Assembly: GCA_026261815.1 (NCBI GenBank)
Contig: JAMPIT010000540.1
Coordinates: forward strand, 62,001 to 126,000
DNA length: 64,000 nucleotides
Direction: 5' to 3'
From: Monarcha castaneiventris obscurior
Lineage: Eukaryota; Chordata; Aves; Passeriformes; Monarchidae
Shown here in pieces: positions 12,226 through 24,066 of this stretch. Positions within the stretch are counted from its first letter, which is position 1. Each line of letters begins with the position of its first letter. The notes beneath the pieces were generated by a model that saw only the letters and a list, made by a program, of their open reading frames with translations, was not told where the DNA came from and made no database searches. Both the position numbers and the translations under genes were made by a program.

Positions 12226-14958
12226 TTAGGCTATGGGGAGTCTTGCGCCACAATAGAAAACATTATATGCTGAATTGCATTTGCAAGCTAATTCTAAGGA
12301 AACAGAATGAGGGAAGATGATTCACTTCAGAATTGTACAGCATCAGAGTGTACAGCATGCCTAACTTCAGGTTAACTACAAAACTCCTTTTATAGCCCAC
12401 AGAGAGAGATGGACACTCACAGTGTGACTTAAGGTGGATGAGTTGAATCACTCTTGAAGAATATTGAAGAATATACTTCTCTCTATGGTCTTTCAGAGGG
12501 AATGCAGGGTAGTTGGAGAGATTTTGATGCTCATTTTTTAACAATGTAAGGTAAGGTGAGATAAATCTTGACTTCGTGTCTGTACCCTGGAAAACAGTTT
12601 GATCTGTGGTGGTGGCTTTACAATGAATTTAAAAAGAAAATTCTGGACATGGAAAAAGAACTTTTTTAGAGTAGGTCAGTGCTTCTCTATAAGGCTGAAA
12701 CAAACTAATACTAAGAATGGTGCATAATTCCTGCTCTAATTATGATACATATGCATAGAAAAATCTCTCCATCTGTCAATTAAAACATACTTTCTTGGTA
12801 TTTTTGTGTGTACCACTTACAGCCATTTGAATAAGGTTTTCATCCTCATCCAGTCTGAAGAATGTTTTGTTTAATACTTACAGCAGCAATGCAGTTTCTG
12901 TACTGACTCAAATTTACTGGAATTTAAAAGCTGGAATCCTTAAAGTCATTTTGTCTAGAATAGGTCTATGGATGAGGGAAAAAAAATCTTATTTCTTACT
13001 AAGGAATGTAAATAACAGAGGTAGGAAAGGATATAGAATAAAGCTGAAAATGTGTTTCAGAGAGGGTCTCATCCATTCTGCTCCCTGAGATCACCAATCT
13101 TTTTTTGCATGATGGTCTTAACATAGTGCCTCCCAATGTCCCTATTACGGAGTTCTTTTTAAAATTTAGCTATTTGCTTAAGTGACTAAATGGGAGCTGA
13201 AGCAGTTTTGAAATCCAGCTGTGGGGTTTTAAATAATTATAAAAACTTACTTATTAATAAGAAGGAGAAGGAAAAAGAAGTAAAAAAAAGAGGAAACATT
13301 AATCACAAAAACACATAGCTGGGTTTTATTTAGTAATATTAAAATATACAGCAATAGTAATAATTTAGCAGCCAGGTCCCACTGAATAAAAGCAAGGTCA
13401 TCAGTTTAAAATTTTCTGTGCTCTTTCATTCATGCTCAGTCCAAGAATCTACTCTGTGCACAACCTATCTACAGTATACATAATATGTGACAAAAATCCC
13501 TATCATGCAAGGAAAGAAAAGTATGCTGGAATTTTTCCTACATTTTTTTCACACATGTACATCATCCAAAAATGTGGTAACAGAATGGGACTTCAAGCTA
13601 ATCTTAAGGCAAAAAATAAGCAAAGTGAAATGCTGAAATTAGTAGAAAAATTAAGGATTTGTATTGTTGTAGATGAAACCAGAATTTTTCATCATGTATG
13701 TGTCTTTCCCAAATAGGAAAATATGATTTTGACCCTTAACTGAAACTGGGGACAAAGCTTGAGCAAAGTGGAAGAAGTTTTTTCAATTATTTTAAATCCT
13801 AACAGTGCCAAGAAACCACAATACTGAAGCATATTGAAATATCTTGCTGCTTTTTAAGCAAAAAAAATAACCTTAATTTAGGAAAATGTCCACTCCCTGA
13901 ACCCTGAGACACTTTTGGATAAATTGGATCTAAAAACCTACCAAGTTCTGCCTACCTTATATTAAATATTTCACAGTCACTGATGGTTTTTTGTCTGGAA
14001 CTCTAGAATCCAAATGAACACAAGGAGCATCATAGAAGAACAGATTCTCCTTCTTAAGCAGTGCTGTTTAAAATATGTTCATTTTTCTACAGAATGAATC
14101 ATATCCAGAAAAGTCTGGCCTCCTGCTGTCTCTCTTTAATTTCTCAGTGGGTCTTTATACATAGGGGTGATAAAGAAGGGAGAAGGTTTTAGAATCAAAA
14201 AATAGGAAACTATTTTATCTTCTTGAGTAGAACAAGGGAAAAATCTAAGCCAGCTATAGTAACAGACTTACTTTCCATTTCAGATTTGCAATGAAAATTG
14301 AGAAGAAATGCTATATTCCTTAAAACTACTGAGTAGGAATATCTTTTGATATTTACGTACAATTTTACTTATCAGAAAAATATCCTGAGAATCACTTTAT
14401 TGTTTCTCCTTTAATGAAATGCAGAAAGCCTATATTTTAGCTCAATTTTTTTCTGCTCTCTCTGTATATTTAAATAATGAATATCAGACTATTTAACACA
14501 AGGATATAAAATATCAGTTGCTTCATTTAGGAAGCTACTACTTGCTGAAAGGAGACTTTTATATCAACCAAAAAAATGTAGTCCTTTCTCCTCATTTTCC
14601 CAAAGAGTAATTTTCCTCTCTGAAGATATCCTTTTGTGTCAGCAGGATGTCCTAAGTCTTATTTGAACATTGCCACTTTATTGTGCTATTATGCTTTCCT
14701 ACTGTTATTTTTTCAAACTTTTCATAGTCTCACGTGGTCTGCTTTTTCACCTTCATTATGATGATCTTTGAGATGATTAATTAGATATGAGTATTTCTTG
14801 AGTCTCCTTTGTAAAAATTAGTTTCATTGTTCTTTAGCTTATCAGTTTCTAGCTTCTCGGAATTTTAGTGTCTGTACACGTGGACACAACCATGAACAGT
14901 AATGAACAGTAATAAGCAAAAATTACGTGTTCACTGGCCTTTTTTGGTAAGTAAAACA

Positions 14959-14970
14959 CTCTCTCTCTCT
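14959..14970. repeat. (CT)6 microsatellite
   Basis: Six uninterrupted CT units. Confidence 0.9.
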
Positions 14971-15568
14971 TCAAATGATGTGGTTTTGACTGTTTCTAGG
15001 CCAGTCACAATGACTTATATTTATTTCCAATATCCACTATTTTATTGGTCTGGATTTTTTATGTTGTGAGTATATTCCATGGAATTATTCTGTTTCCAGT
15101 CACTGAAACTGATGTTTCAAGCTTTCAATTAAATTTTAATCATCACTTCGATATGGTTCAGGATCTCTTTACATTGAATATGGCCTGTACTATTTAAAAC
15201 AGTCCTCAGTACCTATCTCTTTGTCTTTTCAATGTAACATAATCAGTAAGCCCACTGAATTTCAGAGTAAAGTCTAGGATGGTAAGCTTAGTTGTAGTTC
15301 ATACTTCTTGCTAGAGATAAAATTTGAAAAAATGAGACGTCTTATATGGTTACATAGTTAATTAATATGAATCAGAGGAAAATATCAGCCAGAAATAAAA
15401 CCTGCCTCATAGAATTCCTGTGAGATTTCTAAGACAGGAAATGAAGTGTTATTGTCTGGAAGTGTATTGGAATGAAGATTATTTGATATTCTCTTTATTG
15501 ATCTAGGCAGGAGTAAAAAGTCAACTTTGATTACATTTTTTAATTACAACTGAATCATAACATGTGAA

Positions 15569-15579
15569 ACACACACACA
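15569..15579. repeat. (AC)n microsatellite
   Basis: Eleven bases of AC repeat. Confidence 0.9.
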
Positions 15580-17535
15580 AATCCAAAATTGCAAAATTAG
15601 ATCGATAACATATGGCAAGTGATCTGGAAATAGATAATTGTATTTAAGAAAATGCAATGCACTTTTGCTTGATAAATCTTAATCCTGAAGATTGGAGAAA
15701 AGATAAAATGAGTAAAGGGGAGAGTAAAACTTTGGAAAATGGCAAGTTTCAAGAAAAAGGAGGGCATCAGTCTTAACAAACTAAAGACTGGTATTGAAAA
15801 CACATTTATAATCTGAATGTGGATCTAGTATTAATCCATGAGGTGTTTTTGCATTTTATACAGCCTTGCTGCAAAATTATCTGAAAAATTATATGAAATT
15901 GCCATTATTTTAATACAAAGTCTAAAATGAAACCAAGTCAAACAAAAAAACCAACTACATCAAAAAACACATTATGTAAGAAAGGGAATATCAGAGACAG
16001 CAGTAAAGGCTATGTAAACTTCTTTTATATCCCAGGAAATAAAATCGCTAGAGGTTTAATTACCCATCTGTCTCATACTTCTCTCTTAAATACTTCTGAG
16101 AAACCAATCATTACTGTATCCAAGGACCATGGAAGCCTCTATTATAGCCCATCAGTACTTTCAAAAAAAGTCTAAACAAAAGAAAAAGATGCTAGGAAGA
16201 CTTTCCTGTTTTTTGTAAATCTATGAAAGGCTGTTTCCTATAATGATAGCAGAGCTGATACCTCTCCCATTACATACCCTGTCAGAGATTATTTAGACCC
16301 CCACAAAAACTTGGCCTACATTTGCTGTGATTCTTTGATTGTTTATATTATGTACTTGGAGTTCTTCCTCTAAGAAACCCCCCACTCTTTAGGGCCCAAA
16401 CTGTTTTTAATACAGGCCATCATTTACAACATGATTTGCAGGATGCTGTATGAAACACTTACAAAGCAAACTATCAGCAAACTCTTTCTGGATTTATGGC
16501 ACTGTGTTAATAATTCAGTGACTAATTTTTTGCCCATAATTTCTGGCAGATGGTAGTTGTTGTTCACGGTATGTGATTTTTCATGGAATTTCATATTATT
16601 CATAGTAAAATTCATTGAGTCCCATCATGTCAGAATCCATTTGTGTTACAAACTGTAGAACACAGACCAGCTTGTCAAAGGTAGTCAAACAATCAATGAT
16701 TGGAAGGTTAGAATATAAGTTTTGATACATTTAATATCATCAACAATTGAAAAAAAACCTAACATGTATTAGCATTATTTTTTCTCATCATCTGCCTGTA
16801 ATTATGAAGTTGATTATATCTGTCCTAGGCACAGACCCTTTGTATTAACTATTAGTCCACAGCTACATATTTCTGTGTTACAACTAGCTAAAACAAACGT
16901 TCCTACAACTTGTTCAGGCTGCCAAAAGCACTTCAGAGGCCTGCTCAGGTTTTAGTAAGAAACTGAAAACTCTTTTAAAATCCTTGCTGTGTATTGTGCT
17001 CTACTAGTCATTATGCACTTGTCCAACACTTTCTTGTTCCTCTCTTTTCCTGTATTATCCTCCTTTGTTTATTGTACTTTTTTTACAGGCTGTAAGACTT
17101 TATTTGAAAACTATTGTTTTTATTTCTACTCAAGTTTTCCCTAGAATGTAAGTCCTTATAACAGCAGTGATTCACACTCCATCTGCTCCCACAGCTCATT
17201 TGCTAGCTTTTGTTTCTGACATTCATCTATGTCATCTATTTCATCTGCTTGCTCATTTTGGAACCTCTTGTGTCTCTTGATAACGTACTCAACACTACCA
17301 AGGTTTTACATGCTTAGATAATGGGATTCAGTTACGTATTTGAAAAATGATCAGTGTATTGTAACCTATACTCTATCAGCACCTACTTATGTTCTTGATC
17401 AGTTAAAACTATTTCCATCCTGCTTTTACACAATTACATTAGATAAAAATGTGATTCAAGTGAGACCAATCTAGAAAGCTCCAAATCTACTGTATTGTTC
17501 TATGATAATAAAGCCCACTGATTTCAAGGATGAAC

Positions 17536-17550
17536 TGAATTGAATTGAAT
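17536..17550. repeat. (TGAAT)3 pentamer repeat
   Basis: Three perfect tandem TGAAT units. Confidence 0.9.
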
Positions 17551-18053
17551 GAGTTCACTGATCTTTCTTAAATTGTGTCTTTATTCCATTCTAGTCAGTA
17601 ACCTATTTTCCCACTTTAGCACTGAAATGCTCTTTAATCTGTAAAATATACATTTTTAATACAGCTTTACTTAGTTTTTTCTCTTGCAGCTAGCACTCTT
17701 CAGTGTCATTGTTCATGGCTGTGATACATTAATTGAACTGGGTGATCCTGAGATAGATTGAAACAAGCAGCAATGGCTGGATTTGTTCTTGTTGTTTTTT
17801 GTCAAAAAGAGTTCAAATTACAAGTTTTCTGATCAAATGCTAGTATTTTTGTGATACAGAAATTGTTATCTGCCCCATCTGAATTCAGGAAGACAGAATT
17901 ATTAGGTTGCTATTTGATCACTAAATTCAAATACCTCCTACACTAGCTACTTTTATAGGTCTGTATATGAACTTACTAAGATCTTACAAATGCATGAAGT
18001 TTATGTGGTATATATTTATCAGTGAAACCTAAAAATCCAGATATTTCTTGTAA

Positions 18054-18494
18054 AATATTTCTTGGATTACTTCTTACTTCTTAAATTATTCCAAGCTGAA
18101 AATTATTTTGGAGCAGAGACTATCAACAGTAGACAGATTTACCACAGTGCATTTGTCGTATCCATACATTCACGGTGTATGTTTTTTGGATGTCAACAGG
18201 CTGCAGAGTATGATCAAAATCAAGGCCAAGCAAACAAGAAAGGTGGCTAAGCTTGGTCATAATAGTGAAATTCACAATCCCAAGCGAGGTGGTTACCATA
18301 GCATGCAGCCTGGAATCACACTAGTTTCAGAACTGGATCTGCAAGTCTACATGTACTAAAGGAAATGTGTCCTGAATGTCCCAGAAGCCATTAGGCGTCC
18401 ATTCAATATCCACAGCACAGGTGAAGGAGACAAGAAGAAAGTTAACATCTACATCTGCATGCAGGACTGCAAATATATGTATTTTATCAGATAA
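18054..18494 (+). pseudogene. Coding-like stretch of unknown origin, one in-frame stop
   Basis: A single plus-strand frame is open from 18054 to 18356 (101 codons). It meets TAA at 18357-18359, continues open in the same frame for 44 codons and stops at TAA 18492-18494. From about 18170 to 18440 the base composition is visibly less AT-rich than the flanks, and the translation is charged and varied (for example NPKRGGYHSMQPGITL, then NIHSTGEGDKKKVNIYI). An AATAAA lies at 18508-18513, just after the second stop. These features would fit a retroposed or last-exon pseudogene, but I do not recognise the protein. There is no poly(A) tract and no clear start, and chance is possible in a window this size. 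Confidence 0.22.
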
Positions 18495-18514
18495 CACTGT
18501 AACACAAAATAAAC

Positions 18515-20059
18515 CTCTCTTTTTTATAATCAGAGACACACTCTTCCTTATTTAATTTAACACACTCTGTTGAGTAGCAGCCCTCATCAAATAAGAGTAA
18601 AGAAAATGTCCATTACATCCCAGACTAATTTACCTCTTGGGCTTTAGAGCATTTTTCTGGGAGGTGAGAATGTGTGCTGGACCATTCTGCTGTTGAAGAT
18701 ATCAGTTAAGACTTTTTCAAATACAGTGAAGCCAGTAAAATTGACTACTAATAAAACCAGGGAACATGGTTACTACTACGTTTCTCCTCTGATTTAATTA
18801 AATATCTTTGTACATATGCATGTAAACACTTGGAGGGAATCCACAAACTGAATCTGTATATTCTTTGCTAAGTAAAATCAGTTTAAACTTGGTTTAATAA
18901 TGTTTATTCCATCTAGTTTATCTGAAGAAAGTAAGTCAAACAATAAATCACAGTCTGATTCCTGATTTGGATGACAGGGAGCATTTTGTTCTATTTTGAA
19001 CTAGTACTTCTTCATGTGGTATATCTGCAACTAGAAAAATGTTTTGTCCTCTGAAAAGAATGTTTTTATGCACCTTGAGGCACTATTTAAACCATTATAT
19101 CTAGGTATTTACACTGAACTCATGCATGCATTTTGTTTTAAGTAACTTTTTCTGTCTGAATACAAATTTTTTCAAAGGAAAAATCTGTCAGTGAGAAATC
19201 TGTCAGCTCCTGAGACAATGAAAAAGTCATGTTAAAGAAATATTAACACTATTCTTGATCTTGAGAGGTTAAATTAATTTTTCCACTGTTGATTAATATT
19301 CAAAGTGTTGTAGAATTGAATATATGGGGGTTTTTACATACTTTTTAATATTGAATAGACAGACAAGTTTACCGGATTTCCGCATGCATAATACAAGGCT
19401 ATTCTCTTTGAAAAGCCCAATATATGATAGACTTTCTCTTTTTTTCTTTTTCCTTTAATGTAAATCATGCTTTGTCTAACCAAGCATACAGACTTGTTTG
19501 TCAAAAGTCCTATGGATGTATCTAGAAGATGAATTTGAGCTTCACTAATACTGATTGATGTCAATAGTTTGGCTGCAAGACCTAGTCAGTAATGTGGCAT
19601 TACAACAGAAAAACTGGACAAGTATCCATCAATTCTTTAAAGTATAATAATGGACAGGAAGACACTCAAAGTGCTACCTGAATTTTATTACCGTTATTTA
19701 TTGTAAAAAGACAGCTTCATATAGCTGCAGTCACCTTTAAAGCATTGCAGAATCTTTAGATAGGTGAATTTCCATTGTTCACAATACTGAAATAAGTTAG
19801 CCTGAATGCAAGCACAGCAGACATAGGCTCCTTGCACAGGTACAAACAAGCTGAAAGAGATGAAAGTTATTGTCACCCAGTCAGTGTGTTGCCATTAGTA
19901 TGTGCCACAAGCTCCTTGTTATCATAGTTTTCCATGCATTTACTACCTTCTCAGCTTTCAATCCATGGAGCTGTTACTCCAGATTAGAATCACTGGATAA
20001 TTCAAGAGCAACTTGAAATTGTCTCAAGGATAACTGCTGGCTCAAAGGAAGATCAGCTA
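18515..20059. other. Unique non-coding stretch
   Basis: No recognisable gene or transposon was seen; short open frames only. Confidence 0.55.
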
Positions 20060-20690
20060 TGAGATGAGACAGCTCAGAGCTATATAGATGGGTCTTTAAA
20101 CCCTGAAGGATGGAAAAAGACTGTACAAATTCTCTGGGTGACCTGTTCCACTGCTTGTCTCTCCTCACAGGAAAAAAATTTGCCTTATACCAAACTGAAC
20201 TTACCTTGTTTCATGCCTGTTGTCTTTCACCCTCCCACTGTACACACTGTGAAGGACCTGCTCACACACATAGGGAAGGAGGTTGTTGCTCTTCTCTCAG
20301 CTGACAAGCCCAGTTTCCTCAACCTCACTTCACAGCTGAAAGTCCTTTGGCCACTGAGTGTCCTATCCTTGTGACCTTATACAGAGCTCTCTCCAATTTA
20401 TCCATATCTTTCGAGTACTGAGGTGGGGATGGGAGTGCAAAACTCTATATGTAGTCTAACAGATGTTGATCAGAGAAGACAATCACTTCCCTTGACCTTC
20501 TGACTGTTGTCCTATTAATATGGCCCAGTATTGACCTCCCTTGCTTCCAGAAGAAGGATTCATGCAGACATGATACCTGCTGGCTCATGCCCAGCCTGCT
20601 ATCAGTCAGAACCTCTGGGGCCTTTTCTGAAAGCTGATCCCCAGCCAGTCAGTTCCCAGCCTGTATTTTTGCTAGGGATTGCACAAAGTC
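20060..20690 (-). mobile_element. CR1 LINE fragment
   Basis: This is a minus-strand CR1 copy of about 630 bp. Plus-strand landmarks appear in the order expected for the complement of the CR1 3' half: CTCTGGGTGACCTGTTCCAC, TGTTTCATGCC, CACTGTGAAG, GCTGACAAGCCCAGTTTCC, CTCCAATTTATCCATATC, GTACTGAGG, TCACTTCCCTTGACC, GCCCAGTATTG, then CTGCTGGCTCATGCCCAGC and CCCAGCCAGTCAGTTCCCAG. The end nearest 20060 lacks the terminal AGAATCATAGAATGG, so about the last 100 bp of the element are missing. The copy is heavily diverged with small indels and has no intact frame. Confidence 0.9.
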
Positions 20691-23035
20691 ATGGTTTAGA
20701 GTTCTGTAGGTGTTTAGGCAGTATTGCTGTACAGAGCAGCAATAATGAATTAATTACAAAAGAGATGAGATTGCTGCTCAGCTGACTGCTGACAATTGAA
20801 AAAATAATCAAACATAAGGCATCTGGTAACAAAGCTGAATAAGAAAAAGTATGAGATTTCTGTAAGCAGCAAGTAGCTGGATGAACAAAGTAGAAGATAT
20901 AGTTGTTTTTTTTGAAGTCCCACCACCAGTTCATAATAAAAGGACTATTCTCTTTGACTTCTTCAGACACAAAAAGAATGCAAAGATCTATGAGAATGCC
21001 CAGAAACTTACTCATTTTCTTGGAATTTGCTTTTTTTTTCTATAGCATGCAGCAACTCATTCTTACAAAGTTTGCAGTTCAATCAGCTACACAAACCAGT
21101 ATAACGCACTGCTAACTGATATAATTCATGTAGTAACATATTCTCTATTCAGACTGAATAGGCACACTATCCATCAAATTATGATCTGTGAAGTTACAAC
21201 CATTACCTTCAAAATTTCAAATAAAATAAAACAATAATTTTATCAAGTGAAAAAGAGAGCTACTGGTAAAAACAGAAGCCACAAGGTCATTCACGTCTAC
21301 AAACCATACTGTGGGTCTTGAAAGTTGAAGTAAAAGGAGGTAATTGGCTTTGATGAAAAAATTTTATAGTCTGACAGAATTGTTTCTTCCACCAGGATGG
21401 TAGAAGGCAAGTCTTTCAAGTTATATCCTAATAAAAATAGAATAGAAACAGGAATGGATTTGTGTTGGAGCTAGATGGAGAATAATCACAGCAAGCCACA
21501 GGCTGCATTTTCATACTGAAAGTGCTGCACTGTTCCACAAACACAGCATAATTAATTGGTCTAGTTTGTTAAACTAATTATTATGAATGATAATGGATTC
21601 CATATGTGCAAATATCAGTTAAAAAAAAAAAATAGTAAGAAAGAATGAAATTTTGCTGCCTTCCCAAAGAAAAAATGCAAGTGGCTTATTTTTAGGAAGA
21701 TAGAACAATATTTCAGTATATGCAAGAGACTGAAGCATTAGGAAAACTACTGATAACCACAGACAGTCCATCTTGTTTCAGTTTGTTTTGTGATTCTGGT
21801 AAACTATATAATCTTATAAATATCTTTTCCTTTTCTATAGGAATGGAAATAATAGGTCCATCCTGTCTATTTGGATTTGATATTTAGAATGGTACAGCAT
21901 TTGTGCATACAATGCTTTAATAACACCTCTAACAATATATGGCTAAAGATACTGTGATATGCACAATAACATATTAATTAATAATCATCATTATCAGCAT
22001 CTTTTAGAAAGAAAAACTTTCTGTATTGCTCATAGAATTAAGCAGTTAAAGCATATGGCTTGATAAACACCTTAGAACTCTCTTTGAGAGGAGAGAAAAT
22101 GACTTAAAGGAGCCTAGGTTCCAGGGATTCTGATCAAAGCTTTCCTTGCCACAAGGCATGAACTGTCATGTGGTAAAGGTACTTGTTTAGCAATTATGAC
22201 AGCAAGCCAGCTGACCTCTGGGTGGATAAGAATAATCCTATGTAAGTCTATTGCACTGAATAAGACATGTCTATGGTATTAAAATGCTGGCTTAAGTTTG
22301 CTCATCTGGAATTGCCTAGCTGCATAAAATTTGCTTTCTTATGTACCTTATGTAATAATGTCAAGTTTGATTTTCTGCCTCATACTCATGATTTCAGGTT
22401 TCATTACAGGAATTCAGTTTCTGCTCTTTTGACTAATCAAAGCTAAGAAAAACTTAGATAAAAGATTAAGTACAAGAGAAAAATAGATGTGAACATGAAG
22501 CTAACAAGATTTGAAGTGTTGACATTGGGCAGACTGCTAAAAGAATCCCTATATTTGTTTATGATAAAACAAAGCAACTACTTTGACTATTTTATGGTCT
22601 TCCATCACCACAACATTGGAGTTCCTTAACATTCTAATAGATGTATTTAAACAATATGGTTTGATTGTTCAGCAAACTTTATTATACACAAATTGTTAAC
22701 TAGAAAAACTCAGGACAAAATGTATAAACAAGCTTCCTGCTGCCAAAGCTCTGTGAGTGAGGAGGGAAACTGGAGTTCTCCAAAGGCACTAGTAAAGATC
22801 ACAACCTTTGTGCTGTTCTTTTCCTTTGTACATGTTGGTGAGAAGGACCAGCTGCCTCTCTGGAGAGAGGGCAGTAGCTGCAATGGTACATCTCTTGCAG
22901 GTCTCCAATGACTGTCTTTATGGCCCATCTACCTGCTTAATGAGTTATATTCTGGGCATGAGTGAGGAAATGAGAGGATATCTGAGAGTGTGTCTAATAA
23001 AAAACATGATTGACAATCTGCATTGTACAGCTCCT
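20691..23035. other. Unique non-coding stretch
   Basis: No recognisable gene or transposon in about 2.3 kb; small A runs only. A slightly less AT-rich patch at 22730-22910 has short overlapping frames on both strands and no convincing splice structure. Confidence 0.55.
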
Positions 23036-23080
23036 CATAGAGTCACAGAATCACTTAGGCTGGCAAAGACTGCCAAGATC
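23036..23080 (-). mobile_element. CR1 copy A, 3' terminal piece (outer element of the nest)
   Basis: The plus strand reads AGAGTCACAGAATCACTTAGG followed by CTGGCAAAGACTGCCAAGATC. This is the complement of the extreme 3' end of a CR1 of the GGCAAAGAC..CCAAGATC type. After 45 bp a second CR1 3' terminus begins. The rest of this copy appears to resume at about 23925, on the far side of copy B. It belongs with the 23925-24066 piece. Confidence 0.75.
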
Positions 23081-23133
23081 ACAGAATCACAGAATGGTTT
23101 GGGCTGGAGGGGACCAATCTTCTGCCACAGACA

Positions 23134-23173
23134 GGAACACCTTCCACTAGACTAGGCTAGTGGAAGGTGTTCC
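23134..23173. repeat. 17-bp perfect inverted repeat (hairpin)
   Basis: GGAACACCTTCCACTAG at 23134-23150 is repeated exactly as its reverse complement at 23157-23173, with a 6-base loop. In other CR1 copies the left arm is followed by ACCAGGTTGCTCAGAGCCCC. Here the inverted arm stands in place of that joint, so it is a local inverted duplication acquired by this copy. Confidence 0.9.
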
Positions 23174-23302
23174 TTCCACTTCAGAGCCCCAATCCAGCTT
23201 GGTCTTGAACACCTTCATGGATGGGAGTCCACAACCTCTCTGAAAATCTTGTGCCAGGGTCTCACAAACCTCATAGTAAAGAATTTCATTCTAACATCTA
23301 AC

Positions 23303-23307
23303 CCTGC
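23303..23307. repeat. Target-site duplication, left (CCTGC)
   Basis: Left copy of the 5-bp duplication flanking the 480-bp LTR. Confidence 0.85.
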
Positions 23308-23495
23308 TGGCCTAGGTTCCAATATAGATGTATTCTATTACCACCAGCTGTAGGCCATTAGCTGTTAGCTGCTATAACCCACCCCTAATAACAGATAATG
23401 GGCCAGCAAGAAACCACTGCATGACTCATGGACTTATCTCATCCTATTGGGAGATGCTCCACCCAGGAGGGAGGAGCCAAGCATTCCCACCTGGA

Positions 23496-23500
23496 TATAA
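23496..23500 (+). promoter_or_regulatory. TATA box of the LTR
   Basis: TATAA within GGATATAACCTGG, about 190 bp into the LTR, in the position expected of the U3 promoter. Confidence 0.55.
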
Positions 23501-23731
23501 CCTGGCCTTGGAACTGCCTAAATTAGCCCTGTCTCCTGGGTTCCTGGAGGACAAGAGCTACCACTGGACCTTCAGCTGGAGACCAGACCTTCCATAGGAT
23601 CACTGCTTCAACTGAACTACTTCATCTGCACTGGTACCACCACCCTAACAGGGTGTCAGGTTGTATCTGACTTTGTCAGTGCTTTTTTTTTTTTTCCTGT
23701 ATTATTTCACACATTTTTAATTTTTTTTCCT

Positions 23732-23737
23732 ATTAAA
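23732..23737 (+). terminator. Polyadenylation signal of the LTR (ATTAAA)
   Basis: ATTAAA lies 50 bp before the LTR 3' end, downstream of the TATA box, consistent with R-region polyadenylation. Confidence 0.55.
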
Positions 23738-23787
23738 TTTTAATCCTGACTTGTGATCTCCCACTGGTTTGTTTTCAAACCAATACA

Positions 23788-23792
23788 CCTGC
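23788..23792. repeat. Target-site duplication, right (CCTGC)
   Basis: Right copy of the 5-bp duplication. CR1 sequence (CCTCTGTCAGTTTGAGGCC) resumes immediately after it. Confidence 0.85.
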
Positions 23793-23865
23793 CCTCTGTC
23801 AGTTTGAGGCCATTCCCACTTGTCTTTTCTCTCCATGTCCTTGTGAAAAATACTTCTCTAAGAGG
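23793..23865 (-). mobile_element. CR1 copy B, continuation after the LTR
   Basis: CCTCTGTCAGTTTGAGGCCA, CCCACTTGTC and CCTTGTGAAAAAT match the CR1 segment expected directly after the sequence lost at 23307. This confirms one CR1 copy split by the LTR. Identity fades by about 23865. Confidence 0.85.
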
Positions 23866-23924
23866 GATTCAGGTGAGGAGCTGGGAGCCCAGAAACACCA
23901 TTGCCCAGCTCCGGTGCCCTAGTT
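23866..23924. other. Junction segment between nested CR1 copies
   Basis: About 60 bp (including GGAGCTGGGAGCCCAGAAAC) that I cannot place with confidence in either CR1 copy. It may be a diverged CR1 3' variant or filler at the insertion joint. Confidence 0.4.
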
Positions 23925-24066
23925 CAAGATTTGACCCATCACCGCTTTGTCAACCATAGCACTAAAAGTGCCATGACCAGTTGTTTCTCCACTATGCCCT
24001 GGGCAGTCCATTCCAATGCTTAAAAACCCTTTCCAAGAAGAAATTCTGAAATTCAATTCTTCCTCT
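23925..24066 (-). mobile_element. CR1 copy A, continuation (outer element of the nest)
   Basis: GATTTGACCCATCACCGC, TTTGTCAACCATAGCACTAA, AGTGCCATGACCAG, CCCTGGGCAGTCCATTCCAA and CCAAGAAGAAATTC match the CR1 variant that normally follows CCAAGATCATCGAGTCCAAC at its 3' end. It therefore continues the 45-bp piece at 23036-23080 in the same orientation. The 5' end is truncated near 24066. Confidence 0.8.

Larger units (their letters stand above)
7801..18053. other. Unique AT-rich non-coding stretch
   Basis: About 10 kb without a recognised gene or transposon. It holds simple repeats (CT, CA, TGAAT), an AT-rich low-complexity patch near 12.15 kb and a 21-bp direct repeat at 10.6 kb. A 149-codon minus-strand frame at 10842-11291 is discussed under findings. 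Nothing else stands out. Confidence 0.55.
23081..23307 (-). mobile_element. CR1 copy B, 3' part (split by an LTR)
   Basis: Starts with the CR1 terminus TCACAGAATCACAGAATGG then TTTGGGCTGGAGGGGACC. It continues through CCTTCCACTAG, CAGAGCCCC, GTCTTGAACACC and AAAGAATTTCATTCTAACATC. It stops at CCTGC (23303-23307), which is the left target-site duplicate of the LTR that follows. It contains an unusual 17-bp inverted repeat at 23134-23173. The element resumes at 23793 in the same orientation. Confidence 0.9.
23308..23787 (+). mobile_element. Solo LTR of an endogenous retrovirus, 480 bp, 5-bp target duplication
   Basis: The element begins TGGCCTAGG and ends CAATACA, so it has the TG...CA ends of an LTR. 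It is flanked by an exact 5-bp direct repeat CCTGC (23303-23307 and 23788-23792), which is the size typical of ERVL and some other retrovirus-like groups. Inside, on the plus strand, lie a TATAA at 23496-23500, an ATTAAA polyadenylation signal at 23732-23737 preceded by a T-rich stretch, and a short tail of about 50 bp. This order sets the sense as plus. The flanking sequence is continuous CR1 on both sides, proving insertion into CR1 copy B. No gag, pol or env remains, as expected after LTR-LTR recombination. Confidence 0.85.
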
